64,000 nt of DNA from Alkalimonas cellulosilytica (GCF_036325985.1 NZ_JAUHLI010000001.1:1-64000); one strand, 5' to 3'; positions 1 to 8,458 are shown, counted from the first letter of the stretch. The notes: generated by a model from the letters alone, not told the origin. Made by a program: numbers and translations.

Positions 1-2
1 TC

Positions 3-203
3 CGGCATGAGCAGGATGGATTGGCACAAAATGCGATAAGGGCACTGAGGGGGCTACATCAGGATGAAGCTATGCTTGTGTTACTTAAGTTGCGTGGTGA
101 GCAACACAGTCCAGCGGTCCAAGCATTTTTAGAGGAAGTAATTGGGCCATTTACCCAAGGTGGAGGCTTAGATCATCGGAAGGTAGATCGTTGCCCGAGG
201 TAA
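3..203 (+). CDS. 3' end of an unidentified reading frame, possibly HEAT-like
   Basis: The frame is open from the left edge, so the true start lies outside the window. About 50 residues form short amphipathic helices (AIRALRGLHQDEAMLVLLKL, then SPAVQAFLEEVI), which looks like the end of a HEAT-type helical repeat protein. The last dozen residues (from about GGGLDHRK) look like read-through into unrelated DNA, and the frame stops at 201-203 just before RHS homology begins in another frame. This suggests a recombination junction near 165-200. No function can be assigned. Confidence 0.35.
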   Translation, partial: RHEQDGLAQNAIRALRGLHQDEAMLVLLKLRGEQHSPAVQAFLEEVIGPFTQGGGLDHRKVDRCPR

Positions 204-242
204 CCGTGTAGTTGAACACAAGTTTCGGGTCGGCAATGCCCA

Positions 243-294
243 GGTGATCCGGCGCAGCAACAACACCGAAACCGTGCACTACCTGCATGGCGAT
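243..294 (+). repeat. Direct repeat copy 1, RHS core
   Basis: This 52-base segment of the RHS core is identical to 2788-2839. Homology continues imperfectly on both sides. It is the likely substrate for recombination that swaps toxin tips. Confidence 0.9.
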
Positions 295-1575
295 GGCTTA
301 GGCTCCACCGTGGCGGTAACCTCGCAAGCCAAACAGGTGCTGCAGCAGCTGACTTACGATCCCTGGGGCCGGCAGTTTGCCGTGCACAGCCACAGTGGGC
401 TGGCGGGTTACAGCCTGCCGAGCGATAGCCGGGGCTTTACCAGCCACCGGATAGTGAAAGGTTTTGAAGTGGTGCATATGGGCGGGCGGACCTACAACCC
501 CTTTATCGGCCGGTTTATGCAGCCGGATCCCTTTATTCAGGCACCGCTGAATATGCAAAACTACAACCGCTACAGCTATGTGCTGAATAACCCGATGAGT
601 TATACAGATCCTAGTGGGTATTTCTTCAAAAAGATGCACAATACGGCGAAGCGAGTGCAGCGAAGCTTTTTCAAAGCAGTAGGCCCAGAGGTTAGTAATG
701 CACTGGTAGCCGTAGGCTCAGCATTCTGCAGGCCTGCAGCGCCTGCTTGTGCAGCTTATGGGACATATCAAGTACAGCGAGCATATGGAGCCTCATCTAC
801 CGGTGCTTTGCGCTCAGCCGCTATGGCTGGTGCTACACAATGGGTATTTGGTGCAGAAGCAGGCAGTATGTCAGCGCAGCAAGCAGCCATGAGGGTTGGC
901 ACCATGGTGATAGCTGCAAGCAACCCGGCATTAGGGCAAACACTGATGTATTTGCAAGGAAGTTGGGGGCAAGATATTGGAGGCTGGGCGCAAAATGCGG
1001 TTGGCCAGTATGGTCAGTACAAAACACAGCAGGAACTGGCACGTTTTGCTGCGAAAAATGGTTTAACCTTGCAAGAGTTAAATCTGATTCTGGGGCTTAA
1101 CTCCAAATTGGGTCTGGCTATTGCCGGGACGACTTATAATCCTGATAAGCAACAGGTTACGGGTTTTACCACTAGAGAAAATGGTTTGTTGGGAAGCTGG
1201 GGTGGTGCCATCGGTGTGCTTTGGGATATCAATGACTCTCTACTCAATGCTCAGGGATTGCTTGATGCGGTTTCAATAAGTGTAGTGAGTTCTGGTTACA
1301 CAGGGCATTTAACCGGGCATAGTCTTGGTGCATGGCGAGTAAATAATCTGGTGCGTCAAGGGTTTATTCAGTCAGGGACTTTGTATTCATTACCAGGGTT
1401 TGCGTATCCTGCTTCTGGAACATCTGGTGCATGCATCAGTACCGATCCGGTTTGCGGTGGCGGGTTATTGAATCCGTTGCGTGTAGGTACCATGCATTTC
1501 ACCAAGCCTAACAGCATTTGGGCTTCCCACAACTTTGATGAGTATGTACGACAATGGCAACAGCGAAAACATTAA
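244..1575 (+). CDS. Truncated RHS core with C-terminal lipase-like toxin tip
   Basis: Residues 1 to about 125 are the conserved RHS-associated core (HYLHGDGLGS, YDPWGRQF, GRTYNPFIGRFMQPDPF, NRYSYVLNNPMSYTDPSGY), which in complete RHS proteins precedes a variable toxin tip. The rest, about 315 residues, is the tip. It has an Ala/Gly-rich first part and then G358-H-S360-L-G362, the nucleophile elbow of class 3-type lipases, with D401 and H429 placed to complete a triad. The usual long YD-repeat body is absent: RHS homology in this frame reaches back only to about 211 and a stop lies at 184-186. The GTG at 244 is therefore an arbitrary start. It is either an orphan cassette awaiting recombination or a decayed end of a larger gene. 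It overlaps the downstream lipoprotein gene by 22 bases, as toxin/immunity pairs often do. Lipase activity is inferred from the motif only. Confidence 0.72.
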   Translation: MIRRSNNTETVHYLHGDGLGSTVAVTSQAKQVLQQLTYDPWGRQFAVHSHSGLAGYSLPSDSRGFTSHRIVKGFEVVHMGGRTYNPFIGRFMQPDPFIQAPLNMQNYNRYSYVLNNPMSYTDPSGYFFKKMHNTAKRVQRSFFKAVGPEVSNALVAVGSAFCRPAAPACAAYGTYQVQRAYGASSTGALRSAAMAGATQWVFGAEAGSMSAQQAAMRVGTMVIAASNPALGQTLMYLQGSWGQDIGGWAQNAVGQYGQYKTQQELARFAAKNGLTLQELNLILGLNSKLGLAIAGTTYNPDKQQVTGFTTRENGLLGSWGGAIGVLWDINDSLLNAQGLLDAVSISVVSSGYTGHLTGHSLGAWRVNNLVRQGFIQSGTLYSLPGFAYPASGTSGACISTDPVCGGGLLNPLRVGTMHFTKPNSIWASHNFDEYVRQWQQRKH

Positions 1576-2024
1576 ACAGAGGGCGGGCACTGTTGCTTGC
1601 TCTACCACTTGGCCTGACGGCTTGTACCGGTGTAGTTACTTTATCCGGAGAAGCCCCTTATTCCGACATGATTGGACAATGCTATATATTACAGCAAGAT
1701 ATGAAAATCCGTGAGAATGGATGCTGGAGCCTTGGTGGTTTAATTTTATCACCGGATGAGAGTTACTGTTTCAAAGGAAATGTAAGTGATGTAGAACAAG
1801 GGGCTCAGATTAGGCTCTTTGATATAAGGCAACAGCAATGGGGTAGCGCTGGGTTTTGCCCTCAAGTCGTAGTAAAAGTGAAAGGCAATGAAACCTCTGG
1901 CAGAGAAGTATTCATTCCTCTTTGTTTTTCAAATGATCATATAAGCTGGCTGGAAGATCCTCTTTGGCAACGTGGAGATGCGATTCGATTGAAGAAAGAG
2001 TATGTACTTCCTTGCGGTAATTAA
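1554..2024 (+). CDS. Lipoprotein, candidate immunity protein 1
   Basis: A 156-residue product with a lipoprotein signal: a short basic start, hydrophobic LLLALPLGL, then lipobox LTAC. It should sit in the periplasm on a membrane. The mature part is Cys-rich and ends in EYVLPCGN. It starts inside the 3' end of the RHS toxin tip gene and is related to the second lipoprotein at 2238 (shared SD-IG-C start, spaced cysteines, EYV..PC end). By position and pairing it is the likely immunity protein for the lipase-like tip. A periplasmic lipoprotein would fit a phospholipase acting on membranes from outside the cytoplasm. The upstream ribosome site is weak, so translation may be coupled. Immunity function is inferred from context. 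Confidence 0.6.
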   Translation: MATAKTLNRGRALLLALPLGLTACTGVVTLSGEAPYSDMIGQCYILQQDMKIRENGCWSLGGLILSPDESYCFKGNVSDVEQGAQIRLFDIRQQQWGSAGFCPQVVVKVKGNETSGREVFIPLCFSNDHISWLEDPLWQRGDAIRLKKEYVLPCGN

Positions 2025-2026
2025 CA

Positions 2027-2305
2027 GTGTTCTCCCGTTTATCCCTGCCCGGATTTGCTTATCCTGCGGCAGGTAGTAATGGCTACTGTGCCAGCATGGA
2101 CATGATTTGTGGCACCCGCGCCATGACACTCATGCGGCCAGAAACAAGCAATGTTTCAAGTCCTAATTGGTGGAATTGGGTGGGCCGTAAACATAAAATT
2201 TGTACTGTAGGCGGTTACCAAGAAAACTGGGGGCTGGATGTTAACTTTAAAACGAATTTGCTGGGTAGTTTTGGGGTTGTCTGTGGCCGGTTGTACGGGC
2301 ACTAA
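2027..2305 (+). pseudogene. Orphan C-terminal tail of a second lipase-like toxin tip
   Basis: The first 40 residues align with the end of the RHS tip upstream: LSLPGFAYPAAGSNG against YSLPGFAYPASGTSG, then a Cys/Asp segment (CASMDMICG against CISTDPVCG) holding the Asp equivalent to D401. The remainder differs (NWWNWVGRKHKI) but offers a possible catalytic His. There is no GHSLG part and an in-frame stop lies just upstream at 2018, so it is only a toxin tail without a delivery module. It overlaps the next lipoprotein gene by 68 bases. The arrangement matches the displaced toxin/immunity cassettes seen downstream of RHS and CDI genes. Confidence 0.6.
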
Positions 2306-2696
2306 AAACCTATCGTCCGATCTGGTTGGCAGCTGTTTACGAACGAATACCAGTGCATTCGTTCATAAAAGTAACTGCCCTGCTGGTACTGGGGATTACT
2401 TAATATCAACTCGATTATCAGGTGGACGTTGTATCAGCAAAGATCCTGAAACGGTTTTAGCAACAGGCAGTGTTCTCCAGATAGTCAGAGTGATGAAACA
2501 AGGGCGGGGTTCAACAGGTGACTGTCTTCGGATTGAAGTGAGCATCTTATCTGGTGAGCAGAGCGGTTGGCTCGCGGATTTGCCTGTGTGCGGGATCTTG
2601 CATCCCAGTCCTTGGTGGATCACGCAAGGGTTTGATGCAAAATCAGAGATTGTTTTTAACCCGGAGTATGTGACCTTAGTGCCATGCACTCATTGA
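2238..2696 (+). CDS. Lipoprotein, candidate immunity protein 2
   Basis: A 152-residue product with lipoprotein signal MLTLKRICWVVLGLSVAGC. The mature part resembles the lipoprotein at 1554: SDLVGSC against SDMIGQC near the start, a central Gly/Cys region, and EYVTLVPC against EYVLPC at the end. The two are diverged paralogs, as expected for immunity proteins matched to two variant toxin tails. It follows and overlaps the orphan toxin tail, and is followed by a degenerate copy of the RHS core. Confidence 0.58.
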   Translation: MLTLKRICWVVLGLSVAGCTGTKNLSSDLVGSCLRTNTSAFVHKSNCPAGTGDYLISTRLSGGRCISKDPETVLATGSVLQIVRVMKQGRGSTGDCLRIEVSILSGEQSGWLADLPVCGILHPSPWWITQGFDAKSEIVFNPEYVTLVPCTH

Positions 2697-2713
2697 ATAA
2701 TAACTTATCCTGT

Positions 2714-2947
2714 TCGCAGCCTGTACGAGCGGGTGCAATTGCCGGGTGGTGTCATCGAGCACAAGTTTCGGGGGTCGGCAATGCCCGGGTGATCCGGCGC
2801 AGCAACAACACCGAAACCGTGCACTACCTGCATGGCGATCGCCTAGGCAGTTCCGTGGCGGTCACTTCTCCGACCAAGAATATGTTTAGCAACAGCTGGG
2901 CTACGATCCCAGGGTTCAGCAAAATTTGGTGTAAACCTCGTGTGTGA
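2714..2947 (+). pseudogene. Broken second copy of the RHS core start
   Basis: The region reads SLYERVQLPGGVIEHKFR, then changes frame because two extra G residues are present near 2770 compared with copy 1. In the new frame it continues GNARVIRRSNNTETVHYLHG. After HGDRLGSSVAVTS the sequence decays and stops at 2945-2947 without reaching the YDPWGR part. It is a frameshifted and truncated RHS fragment that marks the right border of the toxin cassette array. Confidence 0.75.
2788..2839 (+). repeat. Direct repeat copy 2, RHS core
   Basis: Identical over 52 bases to 243-294. It lies in the frameshifted RHS fragment, so the toxin/immunity array of about 2.5 kb is flanked by same-orientation repeats. 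Confidence 0.9.
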
Positions 2948-3181
2948 GGCTTTTCTTAATTGGGCTCAGGCTATTTCCCAAGGCAATCCAGCCCGTCGCC
3001 AGGCTCGACGTGTATTCTGACGCTCTAATACTGCATTCAGCCCCTTTTTCATTGCAAGCCGGTGCATGAACACTGAAAATCTTCTGCTGGATAGTCAGCG
3101 CTCTTGCCTTTGATCGTTGTTGATCCCGATGTCGTACTGTTTCATCACTCTATAACTTTCCCAACTATTGGACCTGATAAC

Positions 3182-5716
3182 ATGATGATTTTTTCTTCTG
3201 CCGGGCTGCGGCGGTCGGCGCTTGCCAGTGTGGTTGCGATCAGCTTTTTGCTACAGCCTGTGATGGCAGATCAAAACAATAAAAGTGAAAGCAAAAGTTA
3301 CAGCGACCTTGTCTCTGAGCTCAAGGTGCAGCAAGGTTTGTTCAACTTTTACCGCAACATGGAGTCTGGTGAGACCATGTTGTCATTGCGTGAGTCGCAA
3401 CTGAACCAGCCTTTTATCTATCATGCTCAGACGATGGATGGCGTGGTAGAGGCCGGTCACTACCGGGGGAATTTTCGGCAAACGCGCTTGATTGAGTTTC
3501 GCCGTAACTTTAAGCGCATTGAAGTTGTCAGTTGGAATCCGCGCTATGTATTTGATAGCAGTAACCCTCTGAGCCGTGCCGCTCAGGCTAACCGCAGCGA
3601 AGCCCTGTTGGCGGTTTTGGATATTGAAGCCAATGACGATGGCCGGATCCTGCTAAAAGCCGATCCTTTGTTTAAAAGCCAGGCTTTGCATCGCATTACC
3701 CCTTGGGCCAACCCAAATCAGACCGGACCACGTTTTTCGCTGGGAACCTTAAATACCGACCGTTCACGAATTGCTCGTGAGCGTTTGTATGAGCGCAATA
3801 TGGACGTGGTGGTGGACTATGTGTTTATCAATGAAGAACCTGTTGTGTTTGGTTCTGCGGCCATTGCTGACCCACGCTTTATCACCATTAGTCTGCAGCA
3901 CTCCTTTATTGAAATGCCTGATAATGATTATCAGCCGCGCCGGGATGATCCAAGGGTTGGCTACTTTACACAACAATTTGATCAGATGACCAACCCCGAG
4001 TGGACGCCATGGGGAGATGTGATCAATCGCTGGAACCTGGTGAAAAAAGATCCTCAGGCCAAGCTGTCTGAACCGGTACAACCCATTGTGTGGTGGATAG
4101 AGAATACCACGCCGCATCAGTGGCGCAATGCGATCCGCCAAGGCGTCGAAGACTGGAACATTGCCTTTGAAGCGGCTGGCTTTAAGAATGCCATTGTGGT
4201 GAAAGAGCAGCCAGATGATGCCGAGTGGGACGCAGGTGACGTGAATTACAATGTATTGCGCTGGACCTCATCACCACGCCCACCGTTTGGCGGCTACGGT
4301 CCGTCTTTAGCCAACCCGAAAACCGGTGAAATCATCAGCTCAAACATCATGCTTGAATTTGTCTTTATGTCGAACCGCTGGACCCTGGGCGAGTTATTTT
4401 CAGGTGGCGCGAACCTGATGGCAGAGCATCACTCGCATGATGAGCATCAGTTGCACTGCAGCCTGGGCCATTCTTTGCAGATGGGGCATATCGTGGCAAG
4501 GCTTGCCTCGGATCAACGCATGTACGACAACATCGAAGATGATCCAATTCTGGTGCAGGCACTGCGGCATTTAATCATGCATGAAGTTGGCCATACCCTG
4601 GGGTTGAATCACAACATGCGCTCACACAGTTTATGGAACAATCAGCAAGTGCACGATGCGTCTCTGACGCAAGGCGTGCTGTCTGGCTCGGTGATGGATT
4701 ACAACCCGGTCAATATTGCACCGGTTGGTGTGGAGCAGGGCGATTATTACAGCTACAAACCAGGTCCTTACGATATATGGGCCATTGAGTATGGCTACTC
4801 TGTCGCTCTGGATGATGCCGAAGCGGAAGAGCAGCGGCTGCAAGCGATTTTAAACCGCTCGCATTTACCTGAACTGGCTTTTGGCAATGATGCCGATGAC
4901 ATGCGTGCACCTGGCCGGCATATCGATCCGCGCGTTATGATTGGTGCCATGAGCTCTGATCCTATTGCCTATGCGCAAGATCGCTGGCAGCGGGTCAACT
5001 ATGAGTTTTCCCAGTTGCTGGATAAAGGACGTGTTGATGGCGAGTCCCACCAACGCGTGTTAACCAGTGCCAACATGTTATTTGGTCAGTACGCAGGCCA
5101 GGCGAATGTGGTGAGCCGCTACATTGGCGGTGTCTACGTCGAGCGTGCTTTTGTCGGGCAGCATCAGGATGTGACTCCTTTTCAGCCGGTACCGCGCGCT
5201 ATCCAGCGTCAGGCTATGGCGGCGTTGAACAGCTATGTATTCGCTGCAGATACACTGGAAAGCATGCAGCCGGTATTGGCGTACATGCATGCCCAACGGC
5301 GTGGCTTTAGCCATCGTGGCAACAACGAAGATCCACGCATGCACCGGATGATCCTTGGGATGCAACGCAATGTGCTTGATCATATTTTGCATCAACAGGT
5401 TCTGCAGCGTATTTCAGATACGGCTTTGTATGGGAATGACTACAGCCTGACCGAAATGCTGAGTGATTTAACGAAAGGGATCTTCCGGGGCGACTTGACC
5501 ACCCTTAGCCAGAATCTGCAGGTGGAATACGTCAATCGTCTGATTAAGATCTCCGGGCTTGAAGATGACTCTGAGTATGATCATCTCAGCCAGGCGGCGG
5601 CGGTCGGACAGTTGCGTTACATCCGCAGCCTCTCTGCTCCGCGCCGGTCAACGGATGCCGTTCGTCATCATTACGGCTACCTGCATTTGCTGATCGACAG
5701 AGCCTTTGCTGCGTAA
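3182..5716 (+). CDS. Secreted zinc-dependent metalloprotease (metzincin type)
   Basis: The start at 3182 gives a good signal peptide (MMIFSSAGLRRSALASVVAI then FLLQPVMAD). The TTG further upstream at 3104 would bury this signal and was rejected. The product is 844 residues. The zinc site is H467-E-x-x-H471-x-x-G-x-x-H477 (HEVGHTLGLNH), followed by a Met-turn at M505 (SVMDY), which places it among the metzincins. The length and layout match the large zinc-dependent metalloproteases with DUF5117/DUF4953-type domains of Proteobacteria and Bacteroidetes. It presumably degrades extracellular or periplasmic protein; the substrate is unknown. It is a single gene closed by a terminator. Confidence 0.85.
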   Translation: MMIFSSAGLRRSALASVVAISFLLQPVMADQNNKSESKSYSDLVSELKVQQGLFNFYRNMESGETMLSLRESQLNQPFIYHAQTMDGVVEAGHYRGNFRQTRLIEFRRNFKRIEVVSWNPRYVFDSSNPLSRAAQANRSEALLAVLDIEANDDGRILLKADPLFKSQALHRITPWANPNQTGPRFSLGTLNTDRSRIARERLYERNMDVVVDYVFINEEPVVFGSAAIADPRFITISLQHSFIEMPDNDYQPRRDDPRVGYFTQQFDQMTNPEWTPWGDVINRWNLVKKDPQAKLSEPVQPIVWWIENTTPHQWRNAIRQGVEDWNIAFEAAGFKNAIVVKEQPDDAEWDAGDVNYNVLRWTSSPRPPFGGYGPSLANPKTGEIISSNIMLEFVFMSNRWTLGELFSGGANLMAEHHSHDEHQLHCSLGHSLQMGHIVARLASDQRMYDNIEDDPILVQALRHLIMHEVGHTLGLNHNMRSHSLWNNQQVHDASLTQGVLSGSVMDYNPVNIAPVGVEQGDYYSYKPGPYDIWAIEYGYSVALDDAEAEEQRLQAILNRSHLPELAFGNDADDMRAPGRHIDPRVMIGAMSSDPIAYAQDRWQRVNYEFSQLLDKGRVDGESHQRVLTSANMLFGQYAGQANVVSRYIGGVYVERAFVGQHQDVTPFQPVPRAIQRQAMAALNSYVFAADTLESMQPVLAYMHAQRRGFSHRGNNEDPRMHRMILGMQRNVLDHILHQQVLQRISDTALYGNDYSLTEMLSDLTKGIFRGDLTTLSQNLQVEYVNRLIKISGLEDDSEYDHLSQAAAVGQLRYIRSLSAPRRSTDAVRHHYGYLHLLIDRAFAA

Positions 5717-5739
5717 TCGATCGGCTTCATCGTCACGTT

Positions 5740-5768
5740 AAAAAGTCCGGCTGGTCCGGACTTTTTTT
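5740..5768 (+). terminator. Rho-independent terminator after the metalloprotease
   Basis: The stem AAAGTCCGG / CCGGACTTT with a 5-base loop is followed by a T run, and is A-rich on the other side. It can serve both the metalloprotease and the converging transporter gene, whose stop codon lies at its edge. Confidence 0.85.
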
Positions 5769-6636
5769 AAGCCTGCTTTTTGCGATATCCCCAGATGATC
5801 ATCACCGCGCCGGAAGCAAACATAATCAGGCTGTATATCGCCGATGGGATGGCCATGGTGCTGTTGTTTAGCAGCAGTGGGGACGTCGCAATGGCGATGC
5901 CCAAAGTGCCATTTTGAATCCCCACTTCGATGGTCATGGAGCGGGTTTGCGGGCCATGACAGCCAATACTGCGAGCCGCCAGGTAACCAGCCAGCATGCT
6001 CAGCAGGTTCAGCAACAAAGCTGCGATGCCAATGGCGAGGAAAAAGCCCAGCAGCCTGTCCATTTCACGCAGCAGGGCGCCTGCTACCACCGCAATTAAA
6101 AAGAACGAAGAGAGCCATTTCACCGGTTGCTGGCAGCGTCTGGAAAAATCCGGCCAACGGGCGCGTAACCACATGCCAACTGACACCGGCAGTAAAATAA
6201 TCACCAACAGCTGCAGCACGGTGCGGGGTACCGACAGGGCCACGTACTGACCTTCCCCCAAAAACAGCAAGGAGGCCAGATTCACCAACAGCGGCAGGCT
6301 GATAATCACGATCAGGCTGCTGATAGCGGTCAGGCTGATGGAAAGCGCGGTATCGGCATGGGCCAGATGCGCAATCAGATTGGAGGTGGGGCCACCTGGA
6401 CAGGCTGCTATTAGTACCAAACCCACCGCCAGCTCAGGCGGCAGTTGTAGCAGATAAGCCAGAAGAAAGGCCAGTGCCGGGATGGCGATAATTTGCATGC
6501 AAAGGCCGGTCAGCACCGGTTTGGGAGTTTGCCAGAGTTGTTTAAAATGCACTGGTTTGAGCGATAAGCCCATCCCCAGCATGATCACGGCCAGCGCCAC
6601 CGGCAGAAAAACCTGGGTAAAAATATTGGCTTCCAT
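5767..6636 (-). CDS. Bile acid:sodium symporter (BASS) family transporter
   Basis: A 289-residue, very hydrophobic protein with about nine or ten membrane segments, in the inner membrane. It has family features such as GMGLSLKP near the N-terminus, the CPGGPTSNLIAHLAHAD segment and the EVGIQNGTLGIAIA segment, which belong to the sodium-binding core of BASS carriers. These carriers move organic anions (bile acids, pantoate, keto acids) with Na+. The gene is divergent from tyrR and shares the intergenic TyrR-box-like site at 6697-6714. An aromatic or keto-acid substrate is therefore possible, but this is an inference from position only. Confidence 0.8.
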   Translation of the reverse strand: MEANIFTQVFLPVALAVIMLGMGLSLKPVHFKQLWQTPKPVLTGLCMQIIAIPALAFLLAYLLQLPPELAVGLVLIAACPGGPTSNLIAHLAHADTALSISLTAISSLIVIISLPLLVNLASLLFLGEGQYVALSVPRTVLQLLVIILLPVSVGMWLRARWPDFSRRCQQPVKWLSSFFLIAVVAGALLREMDRLLGFFLAIGIAALLLNLLSMLAGYLAARSIGCHGPQTRSMTIEVGIQNGTLGIAIATSPLLLNNSTMAIPSAIYSLIMFASGAVMIIWGYRKKQA

Positions 6637-6696
6637 AATGACCTTAGAACTACTTCGTTTCGATTACTATGACAAACCACGTCTGTTAAGACAAGA

Positions 6697-6714
6697 TGTT
6701 CATATTTCTTTACA
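6697..6714 (+). promoter_or_regulatory. TyrR-box-like operator between transporter and tyrR
   Basis: TGTTCA-TATTTC-TTTACA matches the TyrR palindrome TGTAAA-N6-TTTACA with a perfect right half. It lies 73 bases before tyrR and 60 before the divergent transporter, so it could autoregulate tyrR and control both genes. The same central six bases recur in the site upstream of hpd. Confidence 0.6.
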
Positions 6715-6787
6715 AAAATTCTGGTCTAACCGAACGGCTTTATCGTATGATGCAGCAACTGGTTAAGCATGAGGTCACACCATCGTT

Positions 6788-8350
6788 ATGCGCCTTGAAA
6801 TACATTGTCAGGACCGATTAGGCATTGCTCAGGAAATCCTGAATATTCTGGTCAGTTATCAACTGGATTTGCGTGGCATCGAAGTCGATGCTGCTTCCAG
6901 CCGCATGTTTGTCTCGTTTCCCAGCATTCACTTTGAACAGTTTCAGGAGCTGATGGCCAAGATGCGGCGCATCCCAGGCGTGGCGGATGTCAAAACCACC
7001 GCTTTTATGCCTTCGGAGCGTCATCAAAACGAGCTGACTACGCTGTTAAAAACACTGCCGGATGGCATTATTGGCATCGATACCAAGGCACAGGTCAGTG
7101 TGATTAACGATGCAGCGCTCGAAGCGCTTGGCGTCGAGCGCAAAGCCATTGAAGGCGAGTTGCTGCCGGGTTTGGTGAAAGGCTTTAATTTTTTGCGCTG
7201 GCTGGAAAGCGATGATGTGCTGGCACAAACCCGACGGGTCGAAATTCAGGGCAAACACTTTATTGCCGATTTATTGCCGGTGATGGTGCCGGATGAAAGC
7301 GGTCATGAAGTGCTGGCCGGTGCGGTCATCAACCTGAAATCGGAAAGCCGGTTGGGCCAACATATGCTCGCCTTTAACAAGGGCAATCAGGAAAGTTTTC
7401 AAACGCTGCAGGCGCACAGCCCGCAAATGCGGAAAGTCATTCGCGAAGCCAAAAAAATGGCACTGCTGGATGGGCCTTTGTTGATCACCGGCGAAACCGG
7501 TACCGGCAAAGAGCTGCTGGCGCGGGCTTGCCATGCTGCCGGTAGCCGGGCAGGCAAACCCTTTTTAGCGGTGAACTGTGCCTCGATGCCGGATAATGTG
7601 GCCGAGTCCGAGCTGTTTGGCTATGGCCCTAATGCCTTTGCCGGTTCCACTGTGGGCAAAAAAGGCATTTTTGAACAGGCCAATGGCGGCATTGTGTTTC
7701 TGGATGAAGTCGGCGAGATGTCGCGTGAGCTGCAAACCAAGTTACTGCGTTTTTTACAGGATGGCTCCTTTCGCCGTGTCGCCGATGAAAACGAGGTGAA
7801 AGTCGATGTGCGGGTGATTTGTACCACGCAAAAAGACTTACCGGCCATGGTGCAGGAAGGCAAATTCCGCGAAGATCTGTATTACCGGCTCAATGTGTTC
7901 ACGCTGGCCTTGCCGGCGCTGCGCGAGCGCAAGCAGGATATCGTGCCGCTGACCGAACATTTTGTTGCCCGTTTTGCAGCCAGGCTGGGGCGTAAAGCAC
8001 CCAAGCTCAGCGATAGTTGTGTGCAGTTTTTGCAAAGCTACCCCTGGCCAGGCAATGTGCGCCAGCTGGAGAATGCGTTGTACCGGGCGGTCACCCTGCT
8101 GGAAGGGTATCAACTGGATAAAGAGCACCTGCAGTTGCCCAGCTTTACCAGTGATTTTGGATATCTGGAGCAGGACTTTGATGGCACCCTGGATGAAGCG
8201 GTCAAACGCTTTGAAGCCAGCTTGCTGCGCAAGTTGTACCCGGCGTACCCCAGCTCACGGCAACTGGCAAAAAAGCTGGGGCTTAGCCATACCGCGGTGG
8301 CCAATAAACTGCGTGATTACGGCATAAATCGCAAGACTGTAAAAATTTAA
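6788..8350 (+). CDS. tyrR: Transcriptional regulator TyrR
   Basis: A 520-residue regulator with TyrR domain order: ACT domain (about 1-70, MRLEIHCQDRLGIAQEIL), PAS domain (about 78-190), AAA+ domain (about 205-430) with Walker A GETGTGKE at 235-242 and Walker B GGIVFLDE at 300-307, and a Fis-like helix-turn-helix (about 485-515, RQLAKKLGLSHTAVANKL). The sigma54-contacting GAFTGA loop is replaced by NAFAGS, as expected for TyrR, which acts with sigma70 rather than sigma54. It senses aromatic amino acids and is placed next to the tyrosine breakdown operon it probably controls. Confidence 0.95.
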   Translation: MRLEIHCQDRLGIAQEILNILVSYQLDLRGIEVDAASSRMFVSFPSIHFEQFQELMAKMRRIPGVADVKTTAFMPSERHQNELTTLLKTLPDGIIGIDTKAQVSVINDAALEALGVERKAIEGELLPGLVKGFNFLRWLESDDVLAQTRRVEIQGKHFIADLLPVMVPDESGHEVLAGAVINLKSESRLGQHMLAFNKGNQESFQTLQAHSPQMRKVIREAKKMALLDGPLLITGETGTGKELLARACHAAGSRAGKPFLAVNCASMPDNVAESELFGYGPNAFAGSTVGKKGIFEQANGGIVFLDEVGEMSRELQTKLLRFLQDGSFRRVADENEVKVDVRVICTTQKDLPAMVQEGKFREDLYYRLNVFTLALPALRERKQDIVPLTEHFVARFAARLGRKAPKLSDSCVQFLQSYPWPGNVRQLENALYRAVTLLEGYQLDKEHLQLPSFTSDFGYLEQDFDGTLDEAVKRFEASLLRKLYPAYPSSRQLAKKLGLSHTAVANKLRDYGINRKTVKI

Positions 8351-8440
8351 TGCCACTTTGTGCGTAAAACGATACTCCGAGCCGCCAGCTCAAGCAGGCT
8401 GGTGGCTGTTACCTGCTGAATACCTCATAAAACCCTGCGT

Positions 8441-8458
8441 TGTACTTATTTCTTTACG
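8441..8458 (+). promoter_or_regulatory. TyrR-box-like operator upstream of hpd
   Basis: TGTACT-TATTTC-TTTACG is close to the TyrR palindrome and shares its central hexamer with the site before tyrR. It lies about 140 bases upstream of hpd in the 246-base gap after tyrR. This suggests TyrR activation or repression of hpd-hmgA-fahA-maiA. Confidence 0.55.

Noticed and set aside
298..639. A minus-strand open frame inside the RHS core
   Set aside because: It lies opposite a strongly conserved RHS coding region and has no family features or ribosome site.
3104..3181. An upstream TTG start for the metalloprotease
   Set aside because: It would place about 26 residues ahead of a clear signal peptide that starts at 3182.
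2948..3181. A possible gene remnant after the RHS fragment (short frame ending near 3020 with ARRQARR)
   Set aside because: Too short and without any recognisable domain; nothing firm is seen in this gap.
6788..8350. A sigma54-dependent activator instead of TyrR
   Set aside because: The GAFTGA loop is changed to NAFAGS, and an ACT domain is present, both typical of TyrR.
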